Assembly: GCF_000473045.1 (NCBI RefSeq)
Contig: NZ_AXAY01000047.1
Location: 1 to 47,642 of the forward strand
Source: Bradyrhizobium sp. WSM3983
GTDB lineage: Bacteria; Pseudomonadota; Alphaproteobacteria; Rhizobiales; Xanthobacteraceae
DNA length: 47,642 nucleotides
Direction of reading: 5' to 3'
Part shown: positions 1 to 7,687 of the stretch, piece after piece
How positions within the stretch are numbered: position 1 is the stretch's first letter
Layout of the letters: each line of letters begins with the position of its first letter
The notes under the pieces: generated by a model
Databases searched by the model: none
What the model was told of the DNA's origin: nothing
Seen by the model: the letters and a program-made list of their open reading frames with translations, nothing else
Translations under genes and position numbers: made by a program

Positions 1-255
1 TCGCAGCCTATGGCTTTCTGATCGCCGAGCAGGCGACGATTCCCCCCTCAGGACCACGTTCCGCCCCGTCAGTCCCGGTACCTCGCTTACCCGACGATTA
101 TCGACCGAGAGGCTCCGCCCACGCGGCCTGAACGCCACGTCCCGAACTCGATCGCAACCATGCGCGCCCGATTGATCCGCATGCTCATTAAAACCTTGCC
201 GCGATGTCCATGCTGTGGCATCGGCGCAGCATCCAATGGACGACGACGCCCATGA
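1..255 (+). pseudogene. IS701-type transposase, C-terminal relic (frameshifted, truncated by window edge)
   Basis: An open frame enters from the left edge (frame 3), reads AAYGFLIAEQ then IPPSGPRSAP, continues to LPDDYRPRG and stops at 129-131. A second frame (frame 1) picks up at about position 110 with RPERHVPNSIATMRARL and then LPRCPCC, and stops at 253-255. From memory of the family, both pieces belong in this order to the C-terminus of rhizobial IS701-type transposases, so a single frameshift near 108-112 splits them. No intact transposase is left within the window; the upstream part is not visible. The family name is a recollection of motif pattern and not a search result; the frame change is seen directly. 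Confidence 0.55.
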
Positions 256-263
256 CGCAGTAA

Positions 264-306
264 GATTAGCCCGCGGCTGCGCAAAGCGCAGTCCGCGGGC
301 GTAATC
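264..306. repeat. REP-like palindrome (Pu1)
   Basis: Long imperfect palindrome: outer arms GATTAGCCCGCGG and CCGCGGGCGTAATC enclose inner arms CTGCGC and GCGCAG around an AAA loop, with single-base bulges. Together with the next palindrome it fills the space between the transposase relic and the convergent oxidoreductase gene. Similar hairpins ending in GTAATCC or GGGTTACGCC are common intergenic repeats in Bradyrhizobium (from memory). Confidence 0.7.
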
Positions 307-337
307 CACCTCTTCTGCTTCCGCGGATATGGACAGT

Positions 338-365
338 GGTGGGTTACGCCTTCGGCCAACCCACC
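338..365. repeat. REP-like palindrome (Pu2)
   Basis: Eight-base perfect arms GGTGGGTT (338-345) and AACCCACC (358-365) around an inner GCC-TTC-GGC hairpin. It lies 10 bases past the 3' end of the minus-strand oxidoreductase gene at 376, so it could also act in transcript termination, although no T-run follows on the minus strand. Confidence 0.7.
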
Positions 366-375
366 CTACGGCTCT

Positions 376-1365
376 TCAAATCGTCACCACGATTTTCCCG
401 AACTGCGTATTCGACTCGAGGAAACGATGCGCCTCGACGATGTCCTCGAACCGAAACGTTCGGGCGATGATCGGCTTCAACGTGCCGTCCGCCAGCCCAT
501 CGAGGATGAAAGCCTTGGCCTTCGAAAGGCGCGCGGGATCGCGGATGATCTCGTGCACGAGATAGCCGCGCAAGACCAGGCTCTTGGTCAGCACGTTGAA
601 CAGCGGGAACGGCGTCGGCTCGGGACTCAGGCCGCCATATTCGATCAAAATGCCGCCCGGCGACATCGCCGCGGTCAGCGGCTCGAACGCGGGGCCGCCC
701 ACCGCGTCGAAGACCACACGTACACTGTTTGAACCGGCGATCTCCTCCAGCCGCGCTCGGATGTCCTCTTCGGTCGACGCGATGACGTGCGGTGCGCCGA
801 CATCGCACAACGCTCGTCGCTTGGCCGATGTCCGCGTCACGGCGACCGGGATAGCGCCGATCCGGTTCGCTATCTGAATGGCCGCAAGCCCGACGCTGCT
901 CGATGCCGCCGTGATGGCGATGACGTCCCCTCGCCTGAGCCCGGCGATGTCGACCAGCGCGCCGTAGGCCGTGAGATACTGCATCCACATCGCAGCCGCC
1001 GTCTCGAAATCCAGCTCGGGCGGATGCTTGACGACGAGCCCGGCGGGAAACGTCGCGAGCTCGGCATAGGCCGGCCATCGCACCATCGACAGCGGCGGCA
1101 CGATGCTGACGGCGTCACCCGGCGCGAAGCCGGGAACATCCTCTCCGACAGTCTCGACGATGCCCGCCGCCTCCAGCCCAAGGCCCGACGGAAAGCTCGC
1201 GGTCTCGATATAGGTCCCCGTCCGCAGCAGGGCTTCGGCACGATTGAGGCCGAGCGCCTTGACCCTGATCTGCACCTCGCCCTGTGCGGGTGGCGCGGCG
1301 TCGACGGTCTCGATGTGCAGCACTTCGGGACCGCCATGCTGATGAAAGCGAACGATTCGGGCCAT
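376..1365 (-). CDS. Zinc-independent MDR-family quinone oxidoreductase / alcohol dehydrogenase-like
   Basis: Predicted 329-residue NADPH-dependent oxidoreductase of the medium-chain dehydrogenase superfamily, quinone-reductase branch. The N-terminus MARIVRFHQHGGPEVL and the GroES-like stretch VKALGLNRAEALLRTG are typical, followed by GLEAAGIVETVG and a nucleotide-binding region around ITAASSSVGLAAIQ. No structural zinc Cys cluster is visible, unlike the dehydrogenase at 41138. I chose the start at 1365 because the family begins there; the open frame runs further upstream to 1626 without family resemblance. It is divergent from the LysR gene at 1466, with 100 bases between them, and that regulator is its likely controller. 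The substrate is unknown, probably a quinone or enone. Confidence 0.9.
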   Translation of the reverse strand: MARIVRFHQHGGPEVLHIETVDAAPPAQGEVQIRVKALGLNRAEALLRTGTYIETASFPSGLGLEAAGIVETVGEDVPGFAPGDAVSIVPPLSMVRWPAYAELATFPAGLVVKHPPELDFETAAAMWMQYLTAYGALVDIAGLRRGDVIAITAASSSVGLAAIQIANRIGAIPVAVTRTSAKRRALCDVGAPHVIASTEEDIRARLEEIAGSNSVRVVFDAVGGPAFEPLTAAMSPGGILIEYGGLSPEPTPFPLFNVLTKSLVLRGYLVHEIIRDPARLSKAKAFILDGLADGTLKPIIARTFRFEDIVEAHRFLESNTQFGKIVVTI

Positions 1366-1465
1366 TGAATCCACTCCAAAACAATTGAACTGAATGGAGC
1401 TATGCCGCGCCCGCGGAAGCGGATAAATCGCCTCAAGAAGCGAACAGTCGAAACCAGGAGTTTCA

Positions 1466-2368
1466 ATGATGGACCGCCTGACCAGCATGGCCGTGTTCGT
1501 CAGGGCCGTCGATCTCGGCTCGTTCGCGGCCGCAGCCGACGCCTTCGAGATATCAGGGCCGATGGTCGGCAAGCATGTGCGCTTCCTCGAAGACCGCCTT
1601 GGCGTCCGCCTGCTCAACCGCACCACGCGCCGCCAGAGCCTGACTGACGCTGGGCAAGCCTATTACGAGCGCTGTCGTGCCGTGCTCCGCGAAGCCGAGG
1701 CCGCCGACGCCGTCGTCGCCGACGAACTCTCCGAGCCGCGCGGCAGGCTGCGCGTGACCATGCCAGCCCTGCTCGGACGGCACTGCATCGCTCCCTTGCT
1801 GATGAAGCTCGCGCGAAAGTACCCGCATCTCGAGCTCGACCTCGCCTTCGGCGACCCGATCGCTGACATCATCGAGGCCGGCTATGATCTCGCGATCCGG
1901 ACCGGCGATCTCGACGACCAATCCGGCCTGATCACGCGGCGCATCGCGAGCCAGCGCATGGTGGTGTGCGGCGCACGGTCGTATCTGCGCGCCAATGGCA
2001 AGCCGAAGACGCTCGACAATCTCGCCGCGCACCAGGCGATCATCTACCGCCGCTCCGGGCGCGTCCGGCCTTGGCTGTTTCCGCGAGCGGACCAGCCTCC
2101 ACGCGAGGTCATGCCGGTAGGCAGGCTGAGACTCGATGATCTCGAGGCCATTGCCGACGCCGCCGCGCAGGGCATGGGTCTGGCATGGCTGCCCTATTGG
2201 CTGGTCCGCGAGCGCCTCAGCACTGGAGCGCTGGTCGGCCTGTTCGGCGGACAGGGCGAATTTCTCTACGACTGCCACGCGCTGTGGCCGCGTTCACCCC
2301 GCATGCCGCCAAAGGTCCGCGCCGCCGTGGATATTCTGGCGGCAGCCCTGCCGAAGCTCATGACGTGA
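1466..2368 (+). CDS. LysR-family transcriptional regulator
   Basis: A 300-residue LysR-type DNA-binding regulator. The N-terminal winged helix-turn-helix covers residues 1-60 (MDRLTSMAVFVRAVDLGSFA, then the recognition region and RLGVRLLNRTTRR), followed by a substrate-binding domain from about residue 90 (RGRLRVTMPALLGRHCIAPL). A good AGGAG ribosome site lies 6 bases before the first of two consecutive ATG codons. It diverges from the oxidoreductase gene, the usual LysR target arrangement, so it probably controls that gene and itself. The inducer is unknown. Confidence 0.93.
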   Translation: MMDRLTSMAVFVRAVDLGSFAAAADAFEISGPMVGKHVRFLEDRLGVRLLNRTTRRQSLTDAGQAYYERCRAVLREAEAADAVVADELSEPRGRLRVTMPALLGRHCIAPLLMKLARKYPHLELDLAFGDPIADIIEAGYDLAIRTGDLDDQSGLITRRIASQRMVVCGARSYLRANGKPKTLDNLAAHQAIIYRRSGRVRPWLFPRADQPPREVMPVGRLRLDDLEAIADAAAQGMGLAWLPYWLVRERLSTGALVGLFGGQGEFLYDCHALWPRSPRMPPKVRAAVDILAAALPKLMT

Positions 2369-2493
2369 CAGTCGCCCCCGCTCCATTAACCCCCCGTCCA
2401 CCATCCGGCCCGCCCGGACGCCGGTAACCATTGGAATTAACAGACCCTCAACGTACCCCCGACAAATCTATCAATGTTTCTGGAGATTTCGCC

Positions 2494-2604
2494 GTGGATC
2501 TGTTGGTTTTCGAGTTCCTGGGATTGGCGCTGGTTGCCATGTGCCTGGTCGTGGTGGCACTGCCCTGCGCCCGCAAATCTTCGCACCCGATCCGTTACGA
2601 ATAG
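2494..2604 (+). CDS. Hypothetical 36-residue single-pass membrane protein
   Basis: A short reading frame beginning with GTG and ending in TAG. It encodes one hydrophobic helix (FEFLGLALVAMCLVVVALPC) followed by a short basic tail, ARKSSHPIRYE. A GGAG ribosome site sits about 8 bases before the start. It occupies the otherwise empty stretch between the LysR gene and rnd, 117 bases before rnd. Nothing in it suggests a function; the helix and positive-inside tail suggest an inner-membrane peptide with its C-terminus in the cytoplasm. It may be chance, but the ribosome site and clean hydrophobic profile favour a real gene. Confidence 0.45.
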   Translation: MDLLVFEFLGLALVAMCLVVVALPCARKSSHPIRYE

Positions 2605-2721
2605 GAATTTCGGCCCAGGGAAGCGATTCCGGTCCAAATGCAAGGCTCGAATTCGCTTAGAGCCCCTTGACATCACAGCGCTTTCGGCAGAACGGCTGAT
2701 ACCAAGTGTCATGGGCCGTTC

Positions 2722-3891
2722 ATGGATTTGATTACCACCACCGCTGACCTCGCGGCTGCCTGCAGCCGGCTGGCCAAGCACCCCGTCATTACCGTCGATA
2801 CCGAGTTCCTGCGCGAAACCACCTATTACCCGCTGTTGTGCGTGGTGCAGATGGCCAGCCCCGAGGAAGCGGTCGTCATCGACACCCTGGCCGAGGGCAT
2901 CGACCTCAAGCCGTTCTTCGAGCTGATGGCCAACGAGAGCGTGCTGAAGGTTTTCCACGCCGCGCGCCAGGACATCGAGATCATCTGGCACCAGGCCAAC
3001 ATCATTCCGCATCCGGTGTTCGACACCCAGGTCGCGGCGATGGTGCTCGGCTATGGCGACAGCATCGCCTATGACGCCCTGGTCGAGAAGGTCACCGGCC
3101 ATCGCCCGGACAAGACCCATCGCTTCACCGACTGGTCGCGTCGGCCGCTGACGAAGGAGCAGATGCATTACGCGGTCTCCGACGTCACGCATCTGCGCGA
3201 CGTGTTTGCAGCACTCGACGCCGATCTGAAAAAGCGCCGCCGCAGCGAATGGGTCTCCATCGAGATGGAGGTCCTGACCTCGCCCAAGACCTACGACTTC
3301 CACCCCGAGCGCGCCTGGGAGCGGCTGAAGACGCGGGTGCGCAAGCCGAAGGACCTCGCGGTGCTGATGGAGGTTGCGGCCTGGCGTGAGCAGGAAGCGC
3401 AGAGCCGTGACGTGCCGCGCGGCCGCGTGCTGCGCGATGAGGCCGTCAGCGACATCGCGACCCACGCCCCGAATACGATCGAGAAACTCGCCCATCTGCG
3501 CTCGGTGCCGAAGGGTTTTGAGAAGTCCAAATGGGGCGCGGATATCGTCGCCGCCGTCGCGCGCGGGCTGGCGCGGGATCACTCGACGCTGCCGAAGCTC
3601 GAGAAGCCGCGCAACAACAACAATGGCGCCGCGACCGTCGAGCTGCTGAAGGTGCTGCTACGCATGACCGCCGAGCGCCATGCGGTGGCGAGCAAGGTGA
3701 TCGCCACCGTCGACGATCTCGAGGAGATCGCGGCCGACGACGAGGCCGACGTGCCAGCGCTCCGCGGCTGGCGCCGCGAGCTGTTCGGCGACAACGCGCT
3801 GAAGCTGAAGCGCGGCGAGCTGGCGCTTGCGATCGAGAAGGGTCGCGTGATCGGGGTGACGCGGGCGGAATCGGTTAAACCGTCATCCTGA
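2722..3891 (+). CDS. rnd: Ribonuclease D
   Basis: 3'-5' exoribonuclease for maturation of tRNA 3' ends, 389 residues. The DEDDy exonuclease domain shows all its metal ligands: Asp26 and Glu28 in VDTEFLRE, Asp84 in ARQDIEIIW, and Tyr150/Asp154 in HYAVSDVTHLRD. An HRDC domain follows at about residues 210-290 (KPKDLAVLMEVAAWREQEAQ). Length and order match the family. The last codons are unusual: the repeat that starts at 3881 supplies the end of the frame (CCG TCA TCC TGA), so the C-terminal Pro-Ser-Ser and the stop come from a dispersed repeat. Confidence 0.96.
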   Translation: MDLITTTADLAAACSRLAKHPVITVDTEFLRETTYYPLLCVVQMASPEEAVVIDTLAEGIDLKPFFELMANESVLKVFHAARQDIEIIWHQANIIPHPVFDTQVAAMVLGYGDSIAYDALVEKVTGHRPDKTHRFTDWSRRPLTKEQMHYAVSDVTHLRDVFAALDADLKKRRRSEWVSIEMEVLTSPKTYDFHPERAWERLKTRVRKPKDLAVLMEVAAWREQEAQSRDVPRGRVLRDEAVSDIATHAPNTIEKLAHLRSVPKGFEKSKWGADIVAAVARGLARDHSTLPKLEKPRNNNNGAATVELLKVLLRMTAERHAVASKVIATVDDLEEIAADDEADVPALRGWRRELFGDNALKLKRGELALAIEKGRVIGVTRAESVKPSS

Positions 3892-4013
3892 GGTGCGAGG
3901 CGTGCGGTGCAAAGCACCGCACGGGGAGCCTCGAAGGATGAGCGGCCCCGCTGCGGCCAGTCGGGCCGTCGCCCTTCGAGGCTCGCCGAAGAGGCGAGCA
4001 CCTCAGGGTGACG
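3881..4013. repeat. Dispersed inverted repeat element overlapping the rnd stop codon
   Basis: Terminal inverted repeats CGTCATCCTGAGGTGC (3881-3896) and GCACCTCAGGGTGACG (3998-4013) pair in 15 of 16 positions. Inside, the arms continue with GCCTCGAAGGATG and CCCTTCGAGGCTCGC. It is a non-coding element of about 133 bases between the convergent rnd and aminotransferase genes, of a type known from memory to be abundant in Bradyrhizobium and relatives. The left arm includes the last codons of rnd. Confidence 0.8.
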
Positions 4014-4050
4014 GGGTTAGACTGACGCCCCCGACGAAGCGAGAGAACCT

Positions 4051-5433
4051 CTACGCCTGCGGCAGCTTCGCCACTTCGCTCTTCATGTCATCGAGCACCC
4101 CTGATATCGCAGCGATCAGCTCGTCGATCTGGGCCTTGGTGACGATCAGCGGCGGGCAGATGGCGATGGCGTCGAGCATGTTGCGCGAGATCACGCCGCG
4201 CTCCTGCAGCATGCGGCTCGCCATGCCGCCGACGGCGCCGGGCGTCGCCGCTGCGGTCTTGCGGCCCTTGTCGAGCACGAGCTCGATCGCTGCAATCATG
4301 CCGACGCCGCGGACCTCGCCGACCAGCGGATGGCTGGTGAGCTCGCGCAGCTTGCCCTGCATGTAGCCACCGAGCTCGGCGGCATGCGCGACCAGGCCAC
4401 GCTCCTCGATGATCTTGAGGTTTTCCAGCGCAATCGCCGAGCCGACCGGATGGCCGCCCGCGGTGAAGCCGTGGCCAAGCACGCCGATCTTGTTGCTCTC
4501 GTCCGCGATCGGCTCGAACATGCGGTCGTTCATGATGATCGCCGACAGCGGGAAGTAGCTCGAGGTGATCTGCTTGGAGACCACAATCGCGTCCGGCTTG
4601 ATACCATAGGTCTCGCAGCCGAACATCTTGCCGGTGCGGCCGAAACCGCAGATCACCTCGTCGGCGATCAGCAGGATGTCGTACTTGTTCAGGACCTTCT
4701 GGATCTTGTCCCAATAGGTCGCCGGCGGCACGACGACGCCGCCCGCTCCCATCACCGGCTCGCCGAAGAACGCCGCGATCGTGTCAGGCCCTTCCTTCTG
4801 GATCAGCGCGTCGAGCTCCTCGGCCCGGCGCGTCGCGAACGCCTCCTCGCTCTCGCCCGGTGCGCCGTCCTTGTAGAAATGCGGCGAGCCCGTGTGCAGG
4901 ATGTTCGGCAGCGGCAGGTCGAACGAGCGGTGATTGTTGGGCAGGCCCGTGAGGCTCGCCGACGCGATGGTGACGCCGTGATAGGCGCGCATGCGGCTGA
5001 TGATCTTCTTGCGCTGCGGCTGGCCGAGCGCGTTGGAGCGGTAGGCGATCAGCTTGAGGACGGTGTCGTTCGCCTCGGAGCCGGAATTGGTGAAGAACAC
5101 CTTGCTCATCGGCACCGGTGCGAGCGCGACCAGCTTCTCGGCGAGGTCGATCGAGGGCCCGTGCGATTTGGCCGAGAAGGTGTGATAGAACGGCAGCGCC
5201 TGCATCTGCTTGTGCGCGGCCTCGACCAGCCGCTTCTCGTTGAAGCCGAGCCCGACGCTCCACAGGCCCGCCATCGCCTCGAAATAGCGCTTGCCCGATG
5301 CGTCGAAAACGTAGGGTCCCTCGCCGCGCTCGATCACCAGCGGACCGGCCTGCTGATGGGCGCGCGCGTTGGTGTAGGCGTGGAGCTGGTAGGCCACATC
5401 CCGGGCTTCTTGCGAATTGGGCAGCATGGACAT
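4051..5433 (-). CDS. Class III (omega) aminotransferase, PLP-dependent
   Basis: About 460 residues. It transfers an amino group, typically from an omega-amino acid or diamine to pyruvate or another oxo acid; the exact substrate cannot be read. The PLP site is clear: TNSGSEANDT for phosphate binding, the Asp in LLIADEVICGFGRTG, and the Schiff-base Lys in VVSKQITSSYFPLSA (Lys287 from this start). Two starts are possible. The ATG at 5433 has AAGGG about 9 bases upstream; the ATG at 5454 adds seven residues but has a weaker ribosome site. It is transcribed alone, 168 bases beyond the small gene at 5602, and it converges with rnd. Confidence 0.93.
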   Translation of the reverse strand: MSMLPNSQEARDVAYQLHAYTNARAHQQAGPLVIERGEGPYVFDASGKRYFEAMAGLWSVGLGFNEKRLVEAAHKQMQALPFYHTFSAKSHGPSIDLAEKLVALAPVPMSKVFFTNSGSEANDTVLKLIAYRSNALGQPQRKKIISRMRAYHGVTIASASLTGLPNNHRSFDLPLPNILHTGSPHFYKDGAPGESEEAFATRRAEELDALIQKEGPDTIAAFFGEPVMGAGGVVVPPATYWDKIQKVLNKYDILLIADEVICGFGRTGKMFGCETYGIKPDAIVVSKQITSSYFPLSAIIMNDRMFEPIADESNKIGVLGHGFTAGGHPVGSAIALENLKIIEERGLVAHAAELGGYMQGKLRELTSHPLVGEVRGVGMIAAIELVLDKGRKTAAATPGAVGGMASRMLQERGVISRNMLDAIAICPPLIVTKAQIDELIAAISGVLDDMKSEVAKLPQA

Positions 5434-5601
5434 TGCAGGGATCCCTTGCGTCATCTCGTGGCCGGCGCGGCCAGCATCGCTCGATTATCGAGTTCCTTGT
5501 ATCAAGTTACTTGGCTATTGCGATGACGCAGAACTTGCAACGCCAATTCGTCGGCAGCAAGCGCTCAGCAGCGATGCACAAAGCCGCACACACGACAGCG
5601 C

Positions 5602-5781
5602 TCAGGCCGCGCCATCGTCATTCCCCTCGTCGTCGGCTGCGGCTTCCCTCACCTCGACCAGCGCCATCGACAGCAGATAGACGGTCGTGGACAGACCAAT
5701 CCGGCGCGCCGCCTCGACGGCACGCGACAGGTCGCTCGCCAGCTCCTTGAGCTCGTCCGCCCGAGACAATGTCCCACCCAT
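5602..5781 (-). CDS. Conserved-looking 59-residue protein of the acyltransferase cassette
   Basis: ATG to TGA frame of 60 codons. The product starts MGGTLSRADELKELASDLSR and continues with an amphipathic helix, AVEAARRIGLSTTVYLLSMA, then an acidic tail, DDEGNDDGAA. It is mostly helical, with no signal peptide and no Cys. It lies 21 bases after the isochorismatase-like gene on the same strand, which makes it the last gene of the cassette 7616-5602. Codon use (high GC in third position) supports coding. The function is unknown; a small helical partner or regulator of the upstream enzymes is a guess. Confidence 0.7.
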   Translation of the reverse strand: MGGTLSRADELKELASDLSRAVEAARRIGLSTTVYLLSMALVEVREAAADDEGNDDGAA

Positions 5782-5802
5782 CCATCCGCCGATCGCGTCT
5801 GT

Positions 5803-6369
5803 CTAGACTGCGACGGCGCCGCTGGTCCTGATCAGTTCGGCGCTGGACTGGAGTGTAGCAAAGCTGGCGATGACATTCACCACCGACTGCTTATAGGCGT
5901 CCGCCTCGCCTGTTCCCGGCTGCCTACAGGCCACCGCGTCGGCGACCACCTGATAGCGGTCGCTGCGGTGAAATCCCTCGACGACAGTGGCCAGGATGGT
6001 CTCGTCGAGGGAAAAACCTGTCACCACGCAGCGCAGATTGCGGATGCTGGACATGTAGTCCACGAAACGCGACGAGCTGTAGGCCGACGGCAACGGGTGC
6101 TCGAACGTCATCTCACCCGGACGCGGCTTCGCCTCGGCGATCCAATCGGTCAGGCTGGATGACGGATTGAACCACGCCGCCTGCGCGATGCGCTTCAGAT
6201 GCATCACCGGCCAGAGGTTGCCGCGCCACAGTGTCAGCAATTCCAGGCAGCGCAAAGTCGCTGCGTCGCCATCGAGAATGAGGTGGCGACGCCCAGGGGT
6301 CAGATATTCGACCTGGAGATCCGCGCAGACCAGGACCAGCGGATCGTCGTGAACGGAGACCGGCATCAT
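5803..6369 (-). CDS. Isochorismatase-fold protein with degenerate catalytic triad
   Basis: A 188-residue protein with the isochorismatase/cysteine-hydrolase fold: an N-terminal strand with Asp17 (LVLVCADLQVEY), a central SAY motif, and the terminal strand-helix VVTGFSLDETILATVVEGF followed by DAVAC. In the active family the triad is Asp-Lys-Cys. Here Asp17 remains, but the Lys position before the SAF/SAY motif reads His91 and the nucleophile position in the (T)DxC motif reads Thr124. Hydrolase activity by the usual mechanism is therefore unlikely; it may bind a ligand or have a new chemistry. It follows the GNAT gene by 22 bases and precedes the 59-residue gene by 21. Confidence 0.8.
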   Translation of the reverse strand: MMPVSVHDDPLVLVCADLQVEYLTPGRRHLILDGDAATLRCLELLTLWRGNLWPVMHLKRIAQAAWFNPSSSLTDWIAEAKPRPGEMTFEHPLPSAYSSSRFVDYMSSIRNLRCVVTGFSLDETILATVVEGFHRSDRYQVVADAVACRQPGTGEADAYKQSVVNVIASFATLQSSAELIRTSGAVAV

Positions 6370-6391
6370 CTTGCGCAGAGCTGCACCAGTT

Positions 6392-7012
6392 TCAGTTGTC
6401 GGCGAGCGCGAGGTCCCGCAGCGGCGATGTCACCGCGCGCCCCGCCGAGGCATCGAGCACGCCCGGACGATCCCAATCGCCTTCGGGCCGAATGATCACG
6501 TAGGGATCGCTGTCCAGCGTGATGGCGTCCGGCCCCGGCTCGATCTCCAGCAGCATTTCCGTGTAGGAGAAATCCGAGAAGGTGATCTTGCGATTGTGGC
6601 CGAGCGGCTTGGCGCCGAAATGAGCCCAGAAACCCACCAGCCGGTCCTGGGCCTGGCCGTAGATCTTGCGGAACCCCTTGCGCTTCACATAGTCGACGCT
6701 GGCCTGCACCAGCTTGAACGAGATGCGCGAGCGCCGATATTGGTGACGCACGGCTAGCCGCTCAACCTTGGCGAAGTCGCCGAAGAAGCGCACCCGCAAA
6801 CAGCCTGCCGGCTCGTTGCCGATGTAGCCGATGAAATGTGCGGCAACCATGTCATTGCCGTCGAACTCCTCATCAAAGGGGCAATCCTGCTCGGCGAGAT
6901 AGACCGCGGAGCGAATGGCCGTGACCAGCATGAGGTCGCTCGGATCGCGCGCAAGGCGAACGGTGATGGCGCGGGAGTCGGGCTTGGCGAGAGGAATCCT
7001 AGTGCCGTGCAT
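6392..7012 (-). CDS. GNAT-family N-acyltransferase
   Basis: A 206-residue acyl-CoA-dependent transferase. The GNAT core is recognisable: FDEEFDGNDMVAAHFIGYIG, then CLRVRFFGDFAKVERLAV, the pyrophosphate-binding turn region HQYRRSRISFKLVQ, and YVKRKGFRKIYGQAQDRLV. The usual Gly residues of the (Q/R)xxGx(G/A) turn are replaced by RRSRIS. The start at 7012 is chosen because AAGGAG lies 8 bases upstream; the open frame runs to 7111 without support. The first 14 bases overlap the end of the preceding gene, so the two are probably translationally coupled. Substrate unknown; the early FDEE/D pattern loosely recalls autoinducer-synthase-like acyltransferases, but this is not an obvious LuxI. Confidence 0.85.
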   Translation of the reverse strand: MHGTRIPLAKPDSRAITVRLARDPSDLMLVTAIRSAVYLAEQDCPFDEEFDGNDMVAAHFIGYIGNEPAGCLRVRFFGDFAKVERLAVRHQYRRSRISFKLVQASVDYVKRKGFRKIYGQAQDRLVGFWAHFGAKPLGHNRKITFSDFSYTEMLLEIEPGPDAITLDSDPYVIIRPEGDWDRPGVLDASAGRAVTSPLRDLALADN

Positions 7013-7616
7013 CTGAAAAACTCCTTGCTTGGATGATCGCGCCCGGCATGAGCATCGGCTGCCGATGCCAGGGGCGCTCGTAACACCAGAGATCGGGCTG
7101 GAAGCTGGCAATGGGCGCGAAGCCCGTTGCCTTCATGATTTCGCGTCCGGCCACGGTTGACGGCTGCGCATAGCAGTCCGCGCCGCGAAACCTTATCTGA
7201 CGGAGATGAGCCGCGGCCTTGCCGAGACCGGCGATGCCGCGGCCGGTCGCCGCAATCGCCCAGATGTAGATCGCCGAAACATCCTCCTTCGCCGCGGCGA
7301 GATGGTGCGTGTCGGGCGCGGTCAGGCAGATATCGTCGAGCAGCAATGCATCATGTCCGCGATCGCTGAGAAACAGGAAGGCCATGCCGCCGAGCAGATT
7401 GCCGTTCCGACTGAACGTCAGGATGCTCTGGGGATCGAGGGCGAAATATTTCGCAAGCTCCATCGCCCCGATCTGCACGCCCGGCACCAGCCGATGCGCC
7501 ATTTCCGAAAGCACTGCGATTTCCTCAAATTGCGCGCAACGGACATCCACGTCGGGGCTCAGCGGCAAGGCATCGAAATCATGCCTTGCGGCAAACGAGC
7601 CCCTTTCAATACTCAT
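6999..7616 (-). CDS. Second GNAT-like acyltransferase, first gene of the cassette
   Basis: 205 residues. The C-terminal two thirds read as a GNAT fold: LLGGMAFLFLSDRGHDALLL (strands), then ATGRGIAGLGKAAAHLRQ, which carries an acyl-CoA turn (Arg126 to Gly132), and CYAQPSTVAGREIMKATGF, which matches the closing strand-helix of the fold. The substrate is unknown. Its end overlaps the next acyltransferase by 14 bases, so the two proteins are likely made in a fixed ratio and may form a pair. The 71-base gap upstream separates it from the divergent LysR gene. The family call is less certain than for its partner. Confidence 0.72.
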   Translation of the reverse strand: MSIERGSFAARHDFDALPLSPDVDVRCAQFEEIAVLSEMAHRLVPGVQIGAMELAKYFALDPQSILTFSRNGNLLGGMAFLFLSDRGHDALLLDDICLTAPDTHHLAAAKEDVSAIYIWAIAATGRGIAGLGKAAAHLRQIRFRGADCYAQPSTVAGREIMKATGFAPIASFQPDLWCYERPWHRQPMLMPGAIIQARSFSDARH

Positions 7617-7687
7617 GTCGTCCCTCTATCGTTCATGGGTTTTGTACGCCGCTATGAGGAGAAGCTTAGCGGCTGGAGATCAGGAGT

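Noticed and set aside
87..359. Minus-strand frame of 90 codons at the left edge
   Set aside because: It lies antisense to the transposase relic and over the palindromes; composition is Arg-rich and has no family pattern.
344..1078. Arg/His-rich minus-strand frame of 244 codons
   Set aside because: Out-of-frame shadow of the oxidoreductase gene.
4330..5526. Plus-strand frame of 398 codons
   Set aside because: Antisense shadow of the aminotransferase; the composition (Arg, Asp, His, Leu repeats) is typical of high-GC antisense frames.
6392..7012. LuxI-type autoinducer synthase
   Set aside because: A few residues recall the family, but the conserved Arg/Trp pattern of the LuxI N-terminus is absent and a generic GNAT fits better.
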